Positions 1-9,266 are shown, counted from the stretch's first letter. The stretch: DNA of 64,000 bases from an uncultured Flavobacteriales bacterium (GCA_943787535.1 CALSMU010000013.1:142529-206528); one strand, 5' to 3'. Made by a program: numbers and translations. The notes: generated by a model not told the origin, from the letters alone.

Positions 1-278
1 TCTAAACCTAAAACATCCATTATTTCTTTAAATAGATGAGATATTTTAACTTTTTTCTCCTTGTCTGACATGGCAAATGAGTCCTTTTTCATGGGAGTTT
101 CAAGTCCCGTTGAAATATGGTCGTCTCCCGCATCATCGCATGATAAGTTAGAATTTTCAATGTAATCTTCAATTAGTAAGTTGTCTTTTTTCAATTTCTT
201 TTGTTTTAATGTTTGACTGTATACTTTGTGTTCAGATAGTTTTGAAATAATGTAAACTTTGCAAGTTCTAGCTTGCAT
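1..278 (-). CDS. folE: GTP cyclohydrolase I, N-terminal part (cut by window edge)
   Basis: Reading leftwards from the ATG at 276-278, 92 codons stay open to the window edge. The last ~35 residues (HISTGLETPM, then a charged stretch, then FKEIMDVLGL) match the start of the GTP cyclohydrolase I domain as found in Bacteroidota. The family converts GTP to 7,8-dihydroneopterin triphosphate, the entry step to folate, tetrahydrobiopterin and 7-deazaguanine compounds; its catalytic Cys/His zinc ligands lie beyond the window. The first ~50 residues are Lys-rich and not typical of the family. A -7 element at 285-292 leaves only six bases before this ATG, so the mRNA is either leaderless or starts at a later codon, such as the TTG at residue 29. 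A PTPS homologue lies 1 kb away. Confidence 0.8.
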   Translation of the reverse strand, partial: MQARTCKVYIISKLSEHKVYSQTLKQKKLKKDNLLIEDYIENSNLSCDDAGDDHISTGLETPMKKDSFAMSDKEKKVKISHLFKEIMDVLGL

Positions 279-284
279 TTTGAG

Positions 285-292
285 CAAAGTTA
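285..292 (-). promoter_or_regulatory. Bacteroidota -7 promoter element upstream of folE
   Basis: On the minus strand this reads TAACTTTG, matching TAnnTTTG. It sits six bases upstream of the first possible folE ATG. No well-spaced -33 TTG is evident, so support is the -7 match and position only. Confidence 0.45.
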
Positions 293-440
293 CGTAATTG
301 TTTATCAAAAAGTCACAAATATTAAACAAAACTATTTTTTTATGTTAATTATATGCAGAGCTATTGTACATTTACCAACCTAAATAATAAGTTGTTACAC
401 AAGCCAAAGGAGCTAGAAAATATTTAACAAGAAAATCATT

Positions 441-1211
441 ATGTCCAAATTGCCTAAACAATACAGGTTTTTAGATTTTTCAGATTATGGAAGACCTCTG
501 GCGCGGATTATAGCTAATTCTTTGAAAGAAACTTCTTGCACTCCAATTGATGTTACTTTATGGTTTATTGTTTCCGGTCTGATAGCTATTGCATGCATCT
601 TATTTGAATACCACTGGTTTGCAGCCTTTTTTTTAGTTTTAAAATCGATCTTGGATGCGGCAGATGGAGAATTAGCGAGAGTAAAAAAAACCCCTTCGCA
701 CACGGGTAGGTATCTTGATTCAGTTGCAGATATCATATTAAATTTTTTCATTTTCTCTGCTCTCTGGTACTGCACGGAAGCCAGTATAATAATTACTTTT
801 TTTGCTTTTTTAGGGATCCAATTACAAGGAACTTTGTACAATTATTATTATGTTATTTTGAGGAATAATGTAAATGGTGACACCACAAGTAGAATATTCG
901 AATATAATACACCTACCGCCTTGGGTGCTGAAAAACAAGAAAATGTAGATTTACTGTTTCGAATTTACAAAGGGCTTTATGGCGTGTTCGATAAGGTGAT
1001 TTACTTGCTAGATTCAAATGCTTCCGAATCTAAAAAAATACCTAAATTGTTGATGACAGCTTTGTCAACTTTTGGTCTTGGATTTCAGCTTTTGATTATA
1101 AGTTTAATGCTGGTTCTTGGATTAAAAGATTATATACTTGTTTTTTTTCTTTGGTATTCTCCAATGATTTTTGTTTTCATTGGTCTGAGAAAGATCTTCC
1201 AGCAAAATTGA
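441..1211 (+). CDS. CDP-alcohol phosphatidyltransferase family membrane protein
   Basis: A 256-residue integral membrane protein with the complete family signature at residues 72-97: D72-x2-D75-G-x2-A-R80-x8-G89-x3-D93-x3-D97. These four aspartates bind the metal ions and CDP-diacylglycerol-type donor. The family moves a phosphatidyl or phospho-alcohol group from a CDP-linked donor to an alcohol such as serine, glycerol phosphate or inositol phosphate. Hydrophobic segments flank the motif and a further pair lies near the C-terminus. The acceptor alcohol cannot be read from sequence. It is a single rightward gene between two leftward pterin genes, with its stop only 20 bases from the 3' end of the PTPS homologue. 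Confidence 0.85.
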   Translation: MSKLPKQYRFLDFSDYGRPLARIIANSLKETSCTPIDVTLWFIVSGLIAIACILFEYHWFAAFFLVLKSILDAADGELARVKKTPSHTGRYLDSVADIILNFFIFSALWYCTEASIIITFFAFLGIQLQGTLYNYYYVILRNNVNGDTTSRIFEYNTPTALGAEKQENVDLLFRIYKGLYGVFDKVIYLLDSNASESKKIPKLLMTALSTFGLGFQLLIISLMLVLGLKDYILVFFLWYSPMIFVFIGLRKIFQQN

Positions 1212-1231
1212 AAATCAGAAATCTTACTACA

Positions 1232-1645
1232 TTAATGGTGGGGGTATTCAACATAGTTTCTTGCTGTTTCATAAAGCTTTATTTTTAGTTCTAGGCTATT
1301 GTCTAATTCAGGCTTTAGGATGTTGTAAATTACCATTGCAATATTTTCTGCAGTTGGATTCAAATTTTTGAATTCCTCTGTATCTAGGTTAAGGTTTTTG
1401 TGATCAAACCTATCTAGCACTTTTTCTTTAATTAAATCAGAAAGAACTTTTGCGTCCATCACATAACCAGTAGAAGGGTCGCATATTCCAATAACTTTAA
1501 CTTCTAAGTCGTAGTTGTGTCCATGGTAATTGGGATTATTACATTTGCCAAAAATCATTTGATTTTTTTCCTCGCTCCAGTCAGGATTATGCAATCTGTG
1601 GGCTGAGTTAAAATGTTCGCATCGGACAATTGCTGTTTTGTTCAT
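1232..1645 (-). CDS. 6-pyruvoyl-tetrahydropterin synthase / QueD family enzyme
   Basis: A 137-residue enzyme of normal family length. Zinc ligands are H16 (SAHRL), H41 and H43 (HGH). The catalytic cysteine C35 lies in FGKCNNPNYHGHNY, and D81-H82 (FDHKNLN) plus E126 (YETARN) complete the catalytic and pterin-anchor set. The family acts on 7,8-dihydroneopterin triphosphate, the FolE product, making either 6-carboxytetrahydropterin (QueD, queuosine route) or 6-pyruvoyltetrahydropterin (biopterin route). The spacing here is C-x5-HGH, as in animal-type PTPS, not the C-x3-HGH usual for QueD. Because queE is also in the window, a QueD role stays possible; I leave the symbol blank. Confidence 0.88.
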   Translation of the reverse strand: MNKTAIVRCEHFNSAHRLHNPDWSEEKNQMIFGKCNNPNYHGHNYDLEVKVIGICDPSTGYVMDAKVLSDLIKEKVLDRFDHKNLNLDTEEFKNLNPTAENIAMVIYNILKPELDNSLELKIKLYETARNYVEYPHH

Positions 1646-1930
1646 AATGGTTTGTTTTCTAGATAATTCAAAAATCTAAATTGGATGTAAAGGTATTTAT
1701 ATTTTTGTTTATATTTTTTACTAATTTACCAAACAAAATAATTATTGTCATTGATTTCTTGGTTTTATTTAAGTTTTGATTGGAATTATTTTGGTTACTA
1801 AATTTTTCTGGTAGAGGTTTACTTGAATGCTGTCTCTGTAGGTTACGTTCTGTTAATATTCAGTCTTTTTTATGATTTATTCTGTTATTAATTAGTGCAT
1901 TAGTAAATATATTTTTCAATATTTGAAAAA

Positions 1931-3229
1931 ATGAAAGCTCCAGATAAAATAGGGTTTTGGCCCACCACTTCTTTAGTAGTAGGAAACATGATCGGTTCGG
2001 GTGTTTTTTTACTTCCAGTTGCATTAGCTTATTATGGATTGAACAGTGTTTTTGGTTGGCTCTTTTCTGCATTTGGAGCAATTTTATTGTCAATCATTTT
2101 CGGCTATTTAAGTAAGCATTTAAAAAATTCAGAAGGCGGTCCTTACGCCTTTACAGTATTCGGACTCGGGAGGTTTCCAGGCTATTTAGTTGCTTGGGGA
2201 TATTGGATTTCAATTTGGTCTACAAACGCTGCTATTGCAGTAGCTTTGGTAAGTTACCTGAGTGTAATATTTCCAATTGTTGGCGCTAGCGCTCTCAATT
2301 CTATTATTACCGGTTTAGCTTTTGTTTGGTTTTTTACATGGATAAATACCAAGCAAATAAAAACGATTGGAATTGTACAGCTTTTAACTACTGTTCTTAA
2401 AGTAGCTCCATTAATTTTTTTAGCAATCGTTGGAATTTTTTATGTGGAACTATCGAATTTAAAAATTTGGGCAGCAGAAGCTTCTGTTAGTTTTGAAAGC
2501 ATAACTGCAGCAACTACTTTGACTTTTTTCGCATTTCTCGGAATGGAAAGTGCTACAATTCCTTCAAAAGGAATCGCAAATGCAGAGCAAATCATAAAAA
2601 AAGCTACTATTTACGGAACCATTTTTACAGCAGCTCTTTACATCATTAGCTTTCTTGTAGTGTCAAGTATAATTCCGCCAGGAGCACTAAAGAATTCGAG
2701 TGCGCCATTTGCAGATACAGCCAATGAGTTATGGGGTGGAACAGGAAAGATGATCTTTGCTTGGGGTGCTGTTATTGCTTCGTTGGGAGCCTTAAATGGT
2801 TGGATCCTGATACAAGGAAGAATTCCCTACAGCGCAGCAAAAGACAATCTGTTCCCAAAAATATTTGCGAAGGTGAACAGAAATGATTCTCCTGTAATTG
2901 GAATAATAATCTCAAGCATATTGGCTTCTGCATTGATGATGTTGAATTATAGTAAATCCTTGGTTGATGCCTTTTCATTTATGATGAAACTCTCTACACT
3001 ATCAGTGCTCACGCCTTACCTTTTTTCTATCGCTACATTTTGGATAATGATTAATAAGGACAAGAAGAGTTTGAAAAACAAAGCCAATGTTCTTGTGGCA
3101 CTACTAGCGTTTATATTTTCTATTTGGGTAATAATTGGTTGTGGGCAAGAAGTTGTTTTTTATGGTTTTATTCTTTTAATGATTGGAATTCCTTTTTATA
3201 TTTATATAAATAATAGTAGTGATGATTAA
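1931..3229 (+). CDS. APC-superfamily amino acid/polyamine permease (AdiC-like)
   Basis: A 432-residue polytopic inner-membrane protein with about 12 hydrophobic segments. The first helix carries GNMIGSGVFLLP, the substrate-backbone motif of the basic amino acid/polyamine antiporter branch, and the sequence resembles the arginine:agmatine antiporter AdiC over its whole length (GGPYAF after helix 2, GMESATIPSKGI in helix 6). It should take up or exchange an amino acid or amine; the substrate cannot be fixed from sequence. Its last codons overlap the start of the Rieske oxygenase gene (3222), so it heads a translationally coupled operon that continues into the kinase/PLP fusion gene. That context suggests it imports the substrate of those enzymes. 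Confidence 0.85.
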   Translation: MKAPDKIGFWPTTSLVVGNMIGSGVFLLPVALAYYGLNSVFGWLFSAFGAILLSIIFGYLSKHLKNSEGGPYAFTVFGLGRFPGYLVAWGYWISIWSTNAAIAVALVSYLSVIFPIVGASALNSIITGLAFVWFFTWINTKQIKTIGIVQLLTTVLKVAPLIFLAIVGIFYVELSNLKIWAAEASVSFESITAATTLTFFAFLGMESATIPSKGIANAEQIIKKATIYGTIFTAALYIISFLVVSSIIPPGALKNSSAPFADTANELWGGTGKMIFAWGAVIASLGALNGWILIQGRIPYSAAKDNLFPKIFAKVNRNDSPVIGIIISSILASALMMLNYSKSLVDAFSFMMKLSTLSVLTPYLFSIATFWIMINKDKKSLKNKANVLVALLAFIFSIWVIIGCGQEVVFYGFILLMIGIPFYIYINNSSDD

Positions 3230-4318
3230 CGATTTGGAAATAAATGAAAATATTGAAGAGGCGGAAACTTTCCCAGCAACGTTTTACCAAAGTCAAGAGG
3301 TTTTCGATCTAATTCGAGAGCGTGTCTTTGTTCGCTGCTTGGCATTGGGTTGGGAATGGAAAAAGATTTATTGCCTTTTTCTGAATCTGTTTTTCCACTC
3401 ACTTTATTTGATGGGTACTTGGATGAGCCAATTGTGCTCGTTAAAAATGCGAAGGATGAAATTATAACATTAAGTAACGTTTGTACACACCGTGCCAATA
3501 TAGTTGTTGAACATGCAGGTAGGCAAAAGCAGTTAGCTTGCATGTATCATGGAAGAAGATACAATCTGGACGGAACTTTCAAAATGATGCCTGAATTTAG
3601 TGAAGCGAAAAACTTCCCGCGTCCATGTGATGATTTGCATTTATTTTCATCTTCCTTGTTTAAAGGGCATTTATTTTCAAGTTTAGATAAAGCATTTGAC
3701 TTTGAAAAAGTGACAAATGTGCTGCAAGAGCGAATAGGGTTTTTACCGCTGGAAGATTTTAAGTTGGATGAAACAATTTCAAAAGATTATTTGATTAATT
3801 GTAATTGGGCATTGTATTGCGACAATTACTTAGAAGGGTTTCATATTCCTTTTGTACATCCGGATTTAAATGATGCGCTCGATTATGGTAGCTATGAAAC
3901 GGTACTTTATGATTATTGTAATTTACAAATAGGGTATTCATCTGGTGGAGAAGAAGTGTTTGATTTACCTGAGGGTCACCCGGATTTTGGAAAACAAGTT
4001 GGTGCTTACTATTATTGGATTTTCCCTAATATGATGTTTAATTTTTACCCTTGGGGATTATCAATAAATATCGTAAAGCCTGTGTCAATAAATAGAACCA
4101 GAGTTTCTTTTGTCTCTTATGTGTATGATGAATCAAAGCTTTCTGCAGGTGCTGGAGCCTTGCTAGATAAAGTTGAAAGAGAAGATGAATATGTTGTAGA
4201 AGGTGTTCATAAGGGGCTTAAATCAAGGTTTTACAAAGCAGGTCGATTTTCTCCAACTAAAGAGAGAGGCGTTCATCATTTTCAGCGCTTATTATTGAGA
4301 TTTTTAAAAGAAAATTAA
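3222..4318 (+). CDS. Rieske non-heme iron oxygenase, alpha-subunit type (frameshifted)
   Basis: Three reading frames combine into one ~364-residue Rieske oxygenase. Frame 1 (from ATG 3222) gives the N-terminus through FYQSQEVFDLIRERVFVR. Bases 3337-3357 in the next frame give AWHWVGN. The third frame runs from about 3359 to the stop and gives the rest. In that last part, counted from a TTG at 3350, the [2Fe-2S] ligands are C45-x-H47 and C64-x2-H67, followed by the mononuclear iron motif DNYLEGFHIPFVHPD. This motif resembles choline/carnitine/betaine-type monooxygenases more than aromatic dioxygenases. The start overlaps the permease gene by eight bases. No reductase or ferredoxin gene is adjacent. 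The frame breaks may be sequencing errors or a real lesion. Confidence 0.82.
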
Positions 4319-4358
4319 GAATTAATTTGTTTTATTTTTTGATTAGCGAAGTGTAATT

Positions 4359-6641
4359 ATGACTGTTTTACAAGAGTTACTGCAATCTGAATTCAGTTTT
4401 GAAGCCATCGAGATAAAAAAAATTGGAGGCTACGACAATGCAAATTACAGCGTAATCGGTGATTCCAATAAATACATATTTAAAACATATGTGTTTAGCA
4501 AGGATGTGCTAGCTCACCTTGAAGCAGAAAACGAGGTTCTTTTAAGTTTGGAGTGCAACGACAAATGTTTGTTTCCTATTCCTAAAAAGTTTTCGGATGG
4601 GTCTTACTTGAAGTTGATGGAAATTGCTGGTGAACAGCATATTTGTAGAATGTTGAACTTTATCGATGAAAAATTCTTTGCGGAAGTTGACCATTCACAT
4701 GCGTTATTAACTTCTTTTGGTGGCTTTTTGGCAGGATTGAATTTACAACTTCAAAAAGCAACAAGTTATATACTTCAAGCACGCGAATGCGAATGGGATT
4801 TACAATACTATCATTTTAGTTTGGCGTACATTAAAGATATTCCAAATGCTCATGACAGGGGTATTGTTGAATATTTCTTTCAGCAGTTTGAAGCCCAAGT
4901 TTTACCGCGTATTTCTACGTTTCGTCGTCAAATAATTCATGGTGATTATAATGAAGGAAACGTTTTGGTAAAGAACAATCGAGTAGTGGGAGCTATCGAT
5001 TTTGGAGACCTTACTTACGCACCATTGGTTTATGAATTGGGAATAGCATTGGTTTATAGTTGTTACGATAAAGACAAGCCATTGGAGTGGATAGCTTCTA
5101 CTTTAAAAGGATACAATGCGATAATTCCGGTTGAAGAAAAAGAAGTCGAAATATTGTTTTATGTGATGGCTACCAGGCTTGCTGTTAGTGTATGTAGATC
5201 AGCGCATTCTAGAAAAAAAGATCCTGACAATGCGCATGCGTTAAATAGCGAAAAACATTCATGGAAGTTGTTGAAGTACTTATTGCGAATAGGTCCAATT
5301 GCTGTTGAGAAAATGTTGCGTGAAGTTTGCGAACTCCCAAAAAGAAAAGAGCTATTGGCAGAAGCAGAATTACAAAAACGCTTACAAGTTGTAAGTCCAC
5401 TCTTATCTGTCAGTTACAAAGATCCAATTGTAATGGAAAAAGCAGCTTTTCAATACATGTATGATAGTGCAGGAAATTCAATTTTGGATGCGTACAATAA
5501 TATACCACATGTAGGGCATTGTCATCCTAAAGTGTTTGCTGCTGGGCAGCAGCAAATGGCGGCTTTAAATACAAATACACGGTATTTATATCCGGAGTTA
5601 TCTAGCTATGCAGAACATTTGTTGTCTAAGTTTCCAAAATCACTTACTAAGGTGTTTTTTGTTAATTCTGGAAGTGCAGCAGCCGATTTAGCATACAGAA
5701 TGGCGTATGCGCATGCAAAAAGAAAAAGCGTTATGGTTATGGAACATGGTTATCATGGTAATACCCAAATCGGAATGCAAATGTCTGATTATAAGTTTAG
5801 TAATGAAAAGGGTGATGGAAAGCAAAATCATGTTTTAAAAGTGCCTATTCCTGATACTTACAGAGGAGTTTATGGAAGTGAAAACCCTAATTCAGGAATA
5901 AAATATGCCGAAGAGGCGATTGCTCAAATGAAAGAATTTGGGCTTAAAATAGGAGCATTTATAACAGAGCCAATAGTTGGTTGTGGAGGGCAGGTTCCGC
6001 TAGCTGCAGGTTATCTAAAAGCGCTATACCCAGCAATAAGAGCACAAGGAGGAGTTTGTATAAGTGACGAAGTTCAGACTGGTTTTGGTCGTTTAGGAGA
6101 TTTTTTTTGGGGGTATGAAGCGCATGGAGTTGTGCCTGATATTGTTATTTTGGGTAAGCCTATGGGTAATGGTCATCCGATGGGTGCTGTTGTAGTTACG
6201 GATGAAATTGCAGCATCTTTTGAGCAAGGCGTTGAGTTTTTTAGCTCGTTTGGAGGCAATCCGGTTTCTTGTGCAATTGGTAAAGCTGTTTTGGAGGTTA
6301 TAGAAGAAGAAAAACTCCAAGAAAATGCAAAAGACGTAGGCGATTATTACCAGTTACTTCTAAAAGAGTTACAAAGTCGGTATAATGTAATTGGCGATGT
6401 AAGAGGTTCGGGGTTATTTATTGGAGTAGAAATAGTTAAAGAAAATTCTAATGAACCCAACACAGCTCTGGCGCAGCATATCAAAAATGAATTGAGAAAT
6501 GCCAATATTTTGATAAGTACAGATGGGCCTTTCGATAATGTGCTTAAATCTAAGCCACCATTGTGTTTTTCTAAAGAAAATGCCAAAGAGGTGGTTAATT
6601 GTTTGGAAGGTGTTTTGTTGAATATAGAAATAAAAAATTAA
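4359..6641 (+). CDS. APH-family kinase fused to class III PLP aminotransferase/phospho-lyase
   Basis: A 760-residue two-domain enzyme. Residues ~1-330 are an aminoglycoside phosphotransferase/homoserine-kinase-like fold, with catalytic loop HGDYNEGN at 194-201 and metal-binding DFGD at 214-217. Residues ~345-760 are a class III PLP enzyme with cofactor aspartate in ISDEVQTGFG (D570) and Schiff-base lysine K600 in LGKPMGNGHP. The same two activities occur as separate human enzymes: hydroxylysine kinase, and the phospho-lyases acting on phosphoethanolamine or 5-phosphohydroxylysine. By inference the fusion phosphorylates an amino alcohol and then eliminates phosphate and ammonia. It lies 40 bases after the Rieske gene in the same operon. 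True transamination is an alternative for the PLP domain. Confidence 0.88.
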   Translation: MTVLQELLQSEFSFEAIEIKKIGGYDNANYSVIGDSNKYIFKTYVFSKDVLAHLEAENEVLLSLECNDKCLFPIPKKFSDGSYLKLMEIAGEQHICRMLNFIDEKFFAEVDHSHALLTSFGGFLAGLNLQLQKATSYILQARECEWDLQYYHFSLAYIKDIPNAHDRGIVEYFFQQFEAQVLPRISTFRRQIIHGDYNEGNVLVKNNRVVGAIDFGDLTYAPLVYELGIALVYSCYDKDKPLEWIASTLKGYNAIIPVEEKEVEILFYVMATRLAVSVCRSAHSRKKDPDNAHALNSEKHSWKLLKYLLRIGPIAVEKMLREVCELPKRKELLAEAELQKRLQVVSPLLSVSYKDPIVMEKAAFQYMYDSAGNSILDAYNNIPHVGHCHPKVFAAGQQQMAALNTNTRYLYPELSSYAEHLLSKFPKSLTKVFFVNSGSAAADLAYRMAYAHAKRKSVMVMEHGYHGNTQIGMQMSDYKFSNEKGDGKQNHVLKVPIPDTYRGVYGSENPNSGIKYAEEAIAQMKEFGLKIGAFITEPIVGCGGQVPLAAGYLKALYPAIRAQGGVCISDEVQTGFGRLGDFFWGYEAHGVVPDIVILGKPMGNGHPMGAVVVTDEIAASFEQGVEFFSSFGGNPVSCAIGKAVLEVIEEEKLQENAKDVGDYYQLLLKELQSRYNVIGDVRGSGLFIGVEIVKENSNEPNTALAQHIKNELRNANILISTDGPFDNVLKSKPPLCFSKENAKEVVNCLEGVLLNIEIKN

Positions 6642-6783
6642 CTGAATTTAGGCACTATGATTTTTAGCTGTTTGAAAAAGATATGGATTGTGTTGTTAAA
6701 TTAAGTAGCTCTTAATCAAGATGTTTATAAATTAATTATTTGCAATTTTGTCGTTCGGTATAGTGTTCATTCAATATTTTTTT

Positions 6784-6791
6784 TATATTTG
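6784..6791 (+). promoter_or_regulatory. Candidate -7 element upstream of the secreted protein at 6915
   Basis: TATATTTG matches TAnnTTTG inside the 273-base AT-rich spacer 6642-6914, which holds no other recognisable feature. It would give a leader of ~115 bases. No clear -33 box at 17-23 bases. Confidence 0.35.
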
Positions 6792-6914
6792 AATTAATAA
6801 TATGTATTAATTTTTTTTGTGAGTTTTGTTTAGTCAACACTATCAGATGAAAAAGGCATCATCAGAAGCTAAGAATTAATTTATTGCTCACTGAATACAG
6901 TAAAGGTAGAAAAT

Positions 6915-9266
6915 ATGAAAAAGCTAAAACTACTCTGTTCAATACTTTTTTCTGGAATCACTTCTTTTGTCCTATCTCAACCAACACATGTATGGCAATC
7001 CAACCAAACAGGAACATGGTCTACGTCGTCTATTTGGGATGTGTCGGGTAGCGCATCTGGAGCACCACCAGCCACCCTTAACAGCGATTATCGGGTAACC
7101 ATTGCGTCAGGAGATACGGTAACGCTCTCTTCAGCACAGCTGCAGGTGAAATCTGGTGCGGATCTTTTTGTTTATGGTTATCTAATTGTGGATCATGTTG
7201 ATGGTTTAGAGTTTTTCAATGGATCTACAGTTACAATTTATTCAGGAGGAACATTACAATGCACTTCAGGTGAAGTTAGAAATAATGCCGTAGGAACACA
7301 GGTAAACGGAACGTTATTGTGTACAGGAGATTTTTCGGCTGGAAATGGTTCTTCTATTTCAGGAACGGGAACAATGAATGTTGAAGGTGATCTAACTATT
7401 TCTGGTACAGCGACGGTTATGGGTAATGGAGATAACTGTACTAGCTGTGAACTAACTACAGCAGGATATACTTACGTGTTTTATGTTGCAACCACAGGAG
7501 ATAACTCAAATACAGGTAAGAGTTCATCCGATCCTTTTTTAACAATAGCGAAAGCTATTACAGAAATATCATCGCAAGCGGATGATGGAAGAATAGAAAT
7601 TGCAGACGGGACATACGATGAAAGTGCTGCTGATTTAACTGTAGCTTATTCCACTTACTTTGAGGGGACCTCCAAAGCAGGAACAATAATCAATAATATA
7701 AATAATATGACAATAGATGCATCACAGACGTTAACTATTTCGAATGCATCCGTTACCTCTACAGGAACGACTGATGTTAATGGAACACTTTTAATGGATG
7801 GAGCAGGGTTGTATGATGCAGATGGTACTTTTGATGCTACAGGTGGAAATTTAACATTTTCAGGCGATGGAGAATTATCATGCGCAAATACTGTAACTAG
7901 TTTGGGGACCTTTACGCCGAGCACTGGAACCGTCACCTACGATGGAGGCGCTCAAAATGTTCTAACAGAAACTTACAATCACTTATCAATTTCAGCTGCC
8001 GGTACCAAAACTGCCACAGGAAACCTCGATGTTAATGGAAATTTGACAACCGCCGCAACTGCTTCTTGTGTTTTGGATCTCTCCTCGCATGACCTAAATG
8101 TTGCTGGAAACATTACTATTGGTGCCACAGATGGGTTAGATTTGTCAGACGCATCGTGTTTGCTAACCATTGATGGTGGTGCGGGAGATCAAACAATTAC
8201 ACATGCGGGTAATACGGGTTCTGAATTATCGGCAGTTACATTGAATAAAGCTGCGGGTAATGCTGTATTGGCCTCTGCTGTTGAGCTAGATGGTTCTTTA
8301 ACTTTAACGTCTGGAGATATAGATGCAAGTGCCAATAACTTAACGCTAACGAGTGTTGCAACATCTTCAGCTGGAAGTGATGCTTCGCACATAATTGGAA
8401 CGATGGTAAAAACCACTGCAGCAACCTCAGATTTCACTTTTCCTCTTGGCGATGGAAGCCAGTATAAAGCAATAACAATTACACCTTCTTCAGGAAGCTC
8501 TACTGTTTGGACAGCTGAATACTTTCTACAAGCAAATACGCCTATTGCGACAACTTTAGATGGATCTGCAGCAGGTGATTTAGATCATGTAAGTACATAT
8601 GAATATTGGGATTTAGATAGAAGTGGATCTGCAAATGCAAAAATTGCAATTCCATGGGTAGCAGCCAATGCAGTCCTAGCCCCTGCTGATTTACGACTTG
8701 CTCATTTTGATGGAGATTGGGATTTGATTGAAGCTACACCTGTCGGGGTTGAAGCTTCAGGGGTTATTACTTCATCAGGAGCAGAAGAATATGTGTCGAC
8801 TTTCAGCCCTTTTACTTTAGGAAGTAGTTCATCCACAAACGTTTTACCAATAGAGCTAGTATCTTTTTCTGGTGAGAAAAAAGACAACAAAAACATACTG
8901 AATTGGACAACGGCAAGTGAAATCAACAATGCATTTTTCACAATAGAGAAGTCTTATAATGGAATAGACTTCGAGTGGGTTGGAAGGCAAGAAGGAACCT
9001 CACCTTCTATACAAATTGTAAATTACAGTTTCACGGATTACAACATTCTCAAAACGATTAATTATTACCGCTTAAAACAAACAGATTTTGATGGAAAGTC
9101 TGAGTATTCGAGCACGATAAGTATCGACAACAGAATTGATTATTCTTTTAAAGAAATAATCGGTAGAAGGAATCTATTGGGGCAAGAGGTAGATGAATTT
9201 TACAACGGCATTGTTATTGTCAATTACAAAGACGGTACTTCCGAAAAGTTCTATCAGTTTAAGTAA
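6915..9266 (+). CDS. Large modular secreted beta-repeat protein with C-terminal sorting-type region
   Basis: 783 residues with a Sec signal peptide (~1-21). The middle is rich in Thr, Ser, Gly and Asn and forms repeated beta-strand units typical of right-handed beta-helix surface proteins. One stretch (DNSNTGKSSSDPFLTIAKA, then IADGTYDES) resembles pectin-lyase-fold repeats. The last ~110 residues begin LPIELVSFSGEKK and hold the ILNWTTASEINN block common in T9SS-exported Bacteroidota proteins, ending in a basic beta-hairpin tail rather than the usual PNP-type motif. No enzymatic residues are evident, so a structural or adhesive surface role is inferred. The gene at 9609 is a paralogue: bases 8803-9266 align without gaps to 13261-13724. 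Confidence 0.8.
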   Translation: MKKLKLLCSILFSGITSFVLSQPTHVWQSNQTGTWSTSSIWDVSGSASGAPPATLNSDYRVTIASGDTVTLSSAQLQVKSGADLFVYGYLIVDHVDGLEFFNGSTVTIYSGGTLQCTSGEVRNNAVGTQVNGTLLCTGDFSAGNGSSISGTGTMNVEGDLTISGTATVMGNGDNCTSCELTTAGYTYVFYVATTGDNSNTGKSSSDPFLTIAKAITEISSQADDGRIEIADGTYDESAADLTVAYSTYFEGTSKAGTIINNINNMTIDASQTLTISNASVTSTGTTDVNGTLLMDGAGLYDADGTFDATGGNLTFSGDGELSCANTVTSLGTFTPSTGTVTYDGGAQNVLTETYNHLSISAAGTKTATGNLDVNGNLTTAATASCVLDLSSHDLNVAGNITIGATDGLDLSDASCLLTIDGGAGDQTITHAGNTGSELSAVTLNKAAGNAVLASAVELDGSLTLTSGDIDASANNLTLTSVATSSAGSDASHIIGTMVKTTAATSDFTFPLGDGSQYKAITITPSSGSSTVWTAEYFLQANTPIATTLDGSAAGDLDHVSTYEYWDLDRSGSANAKIAIPWVAANAVLAPADLRLAHFDGDWDLIEATPVGVEASGVITSSGAEEYVSTFSPFTLGSSSSTNVLPIELVSFSGEKKDNKNILNWTTASEINNAFFTIEKSYNGIDFEWVGRQEGTSPSIQIVNYSFTDYNILKTINYYRLKQTDFDGKSEYSSTISIDNRIDYSFKEIIGRRNLLGQEVDEFYNGIVIVNYKDGTSEKFYQFK
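8803..9266 (+). repeat. Direct paralogous repeat, first copy (matches 13261-13724)
   Basis: These 464 bases align without gaps to 13261-13724 (offset 4458), both ending at the stop codon. Differences are mostly at third codon positions. Shorter conserved blocks upstream also match, for example around 8297 against 12729. This marks an old tandem duplication of the C-terminal coding region. Confidence 0.8.
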
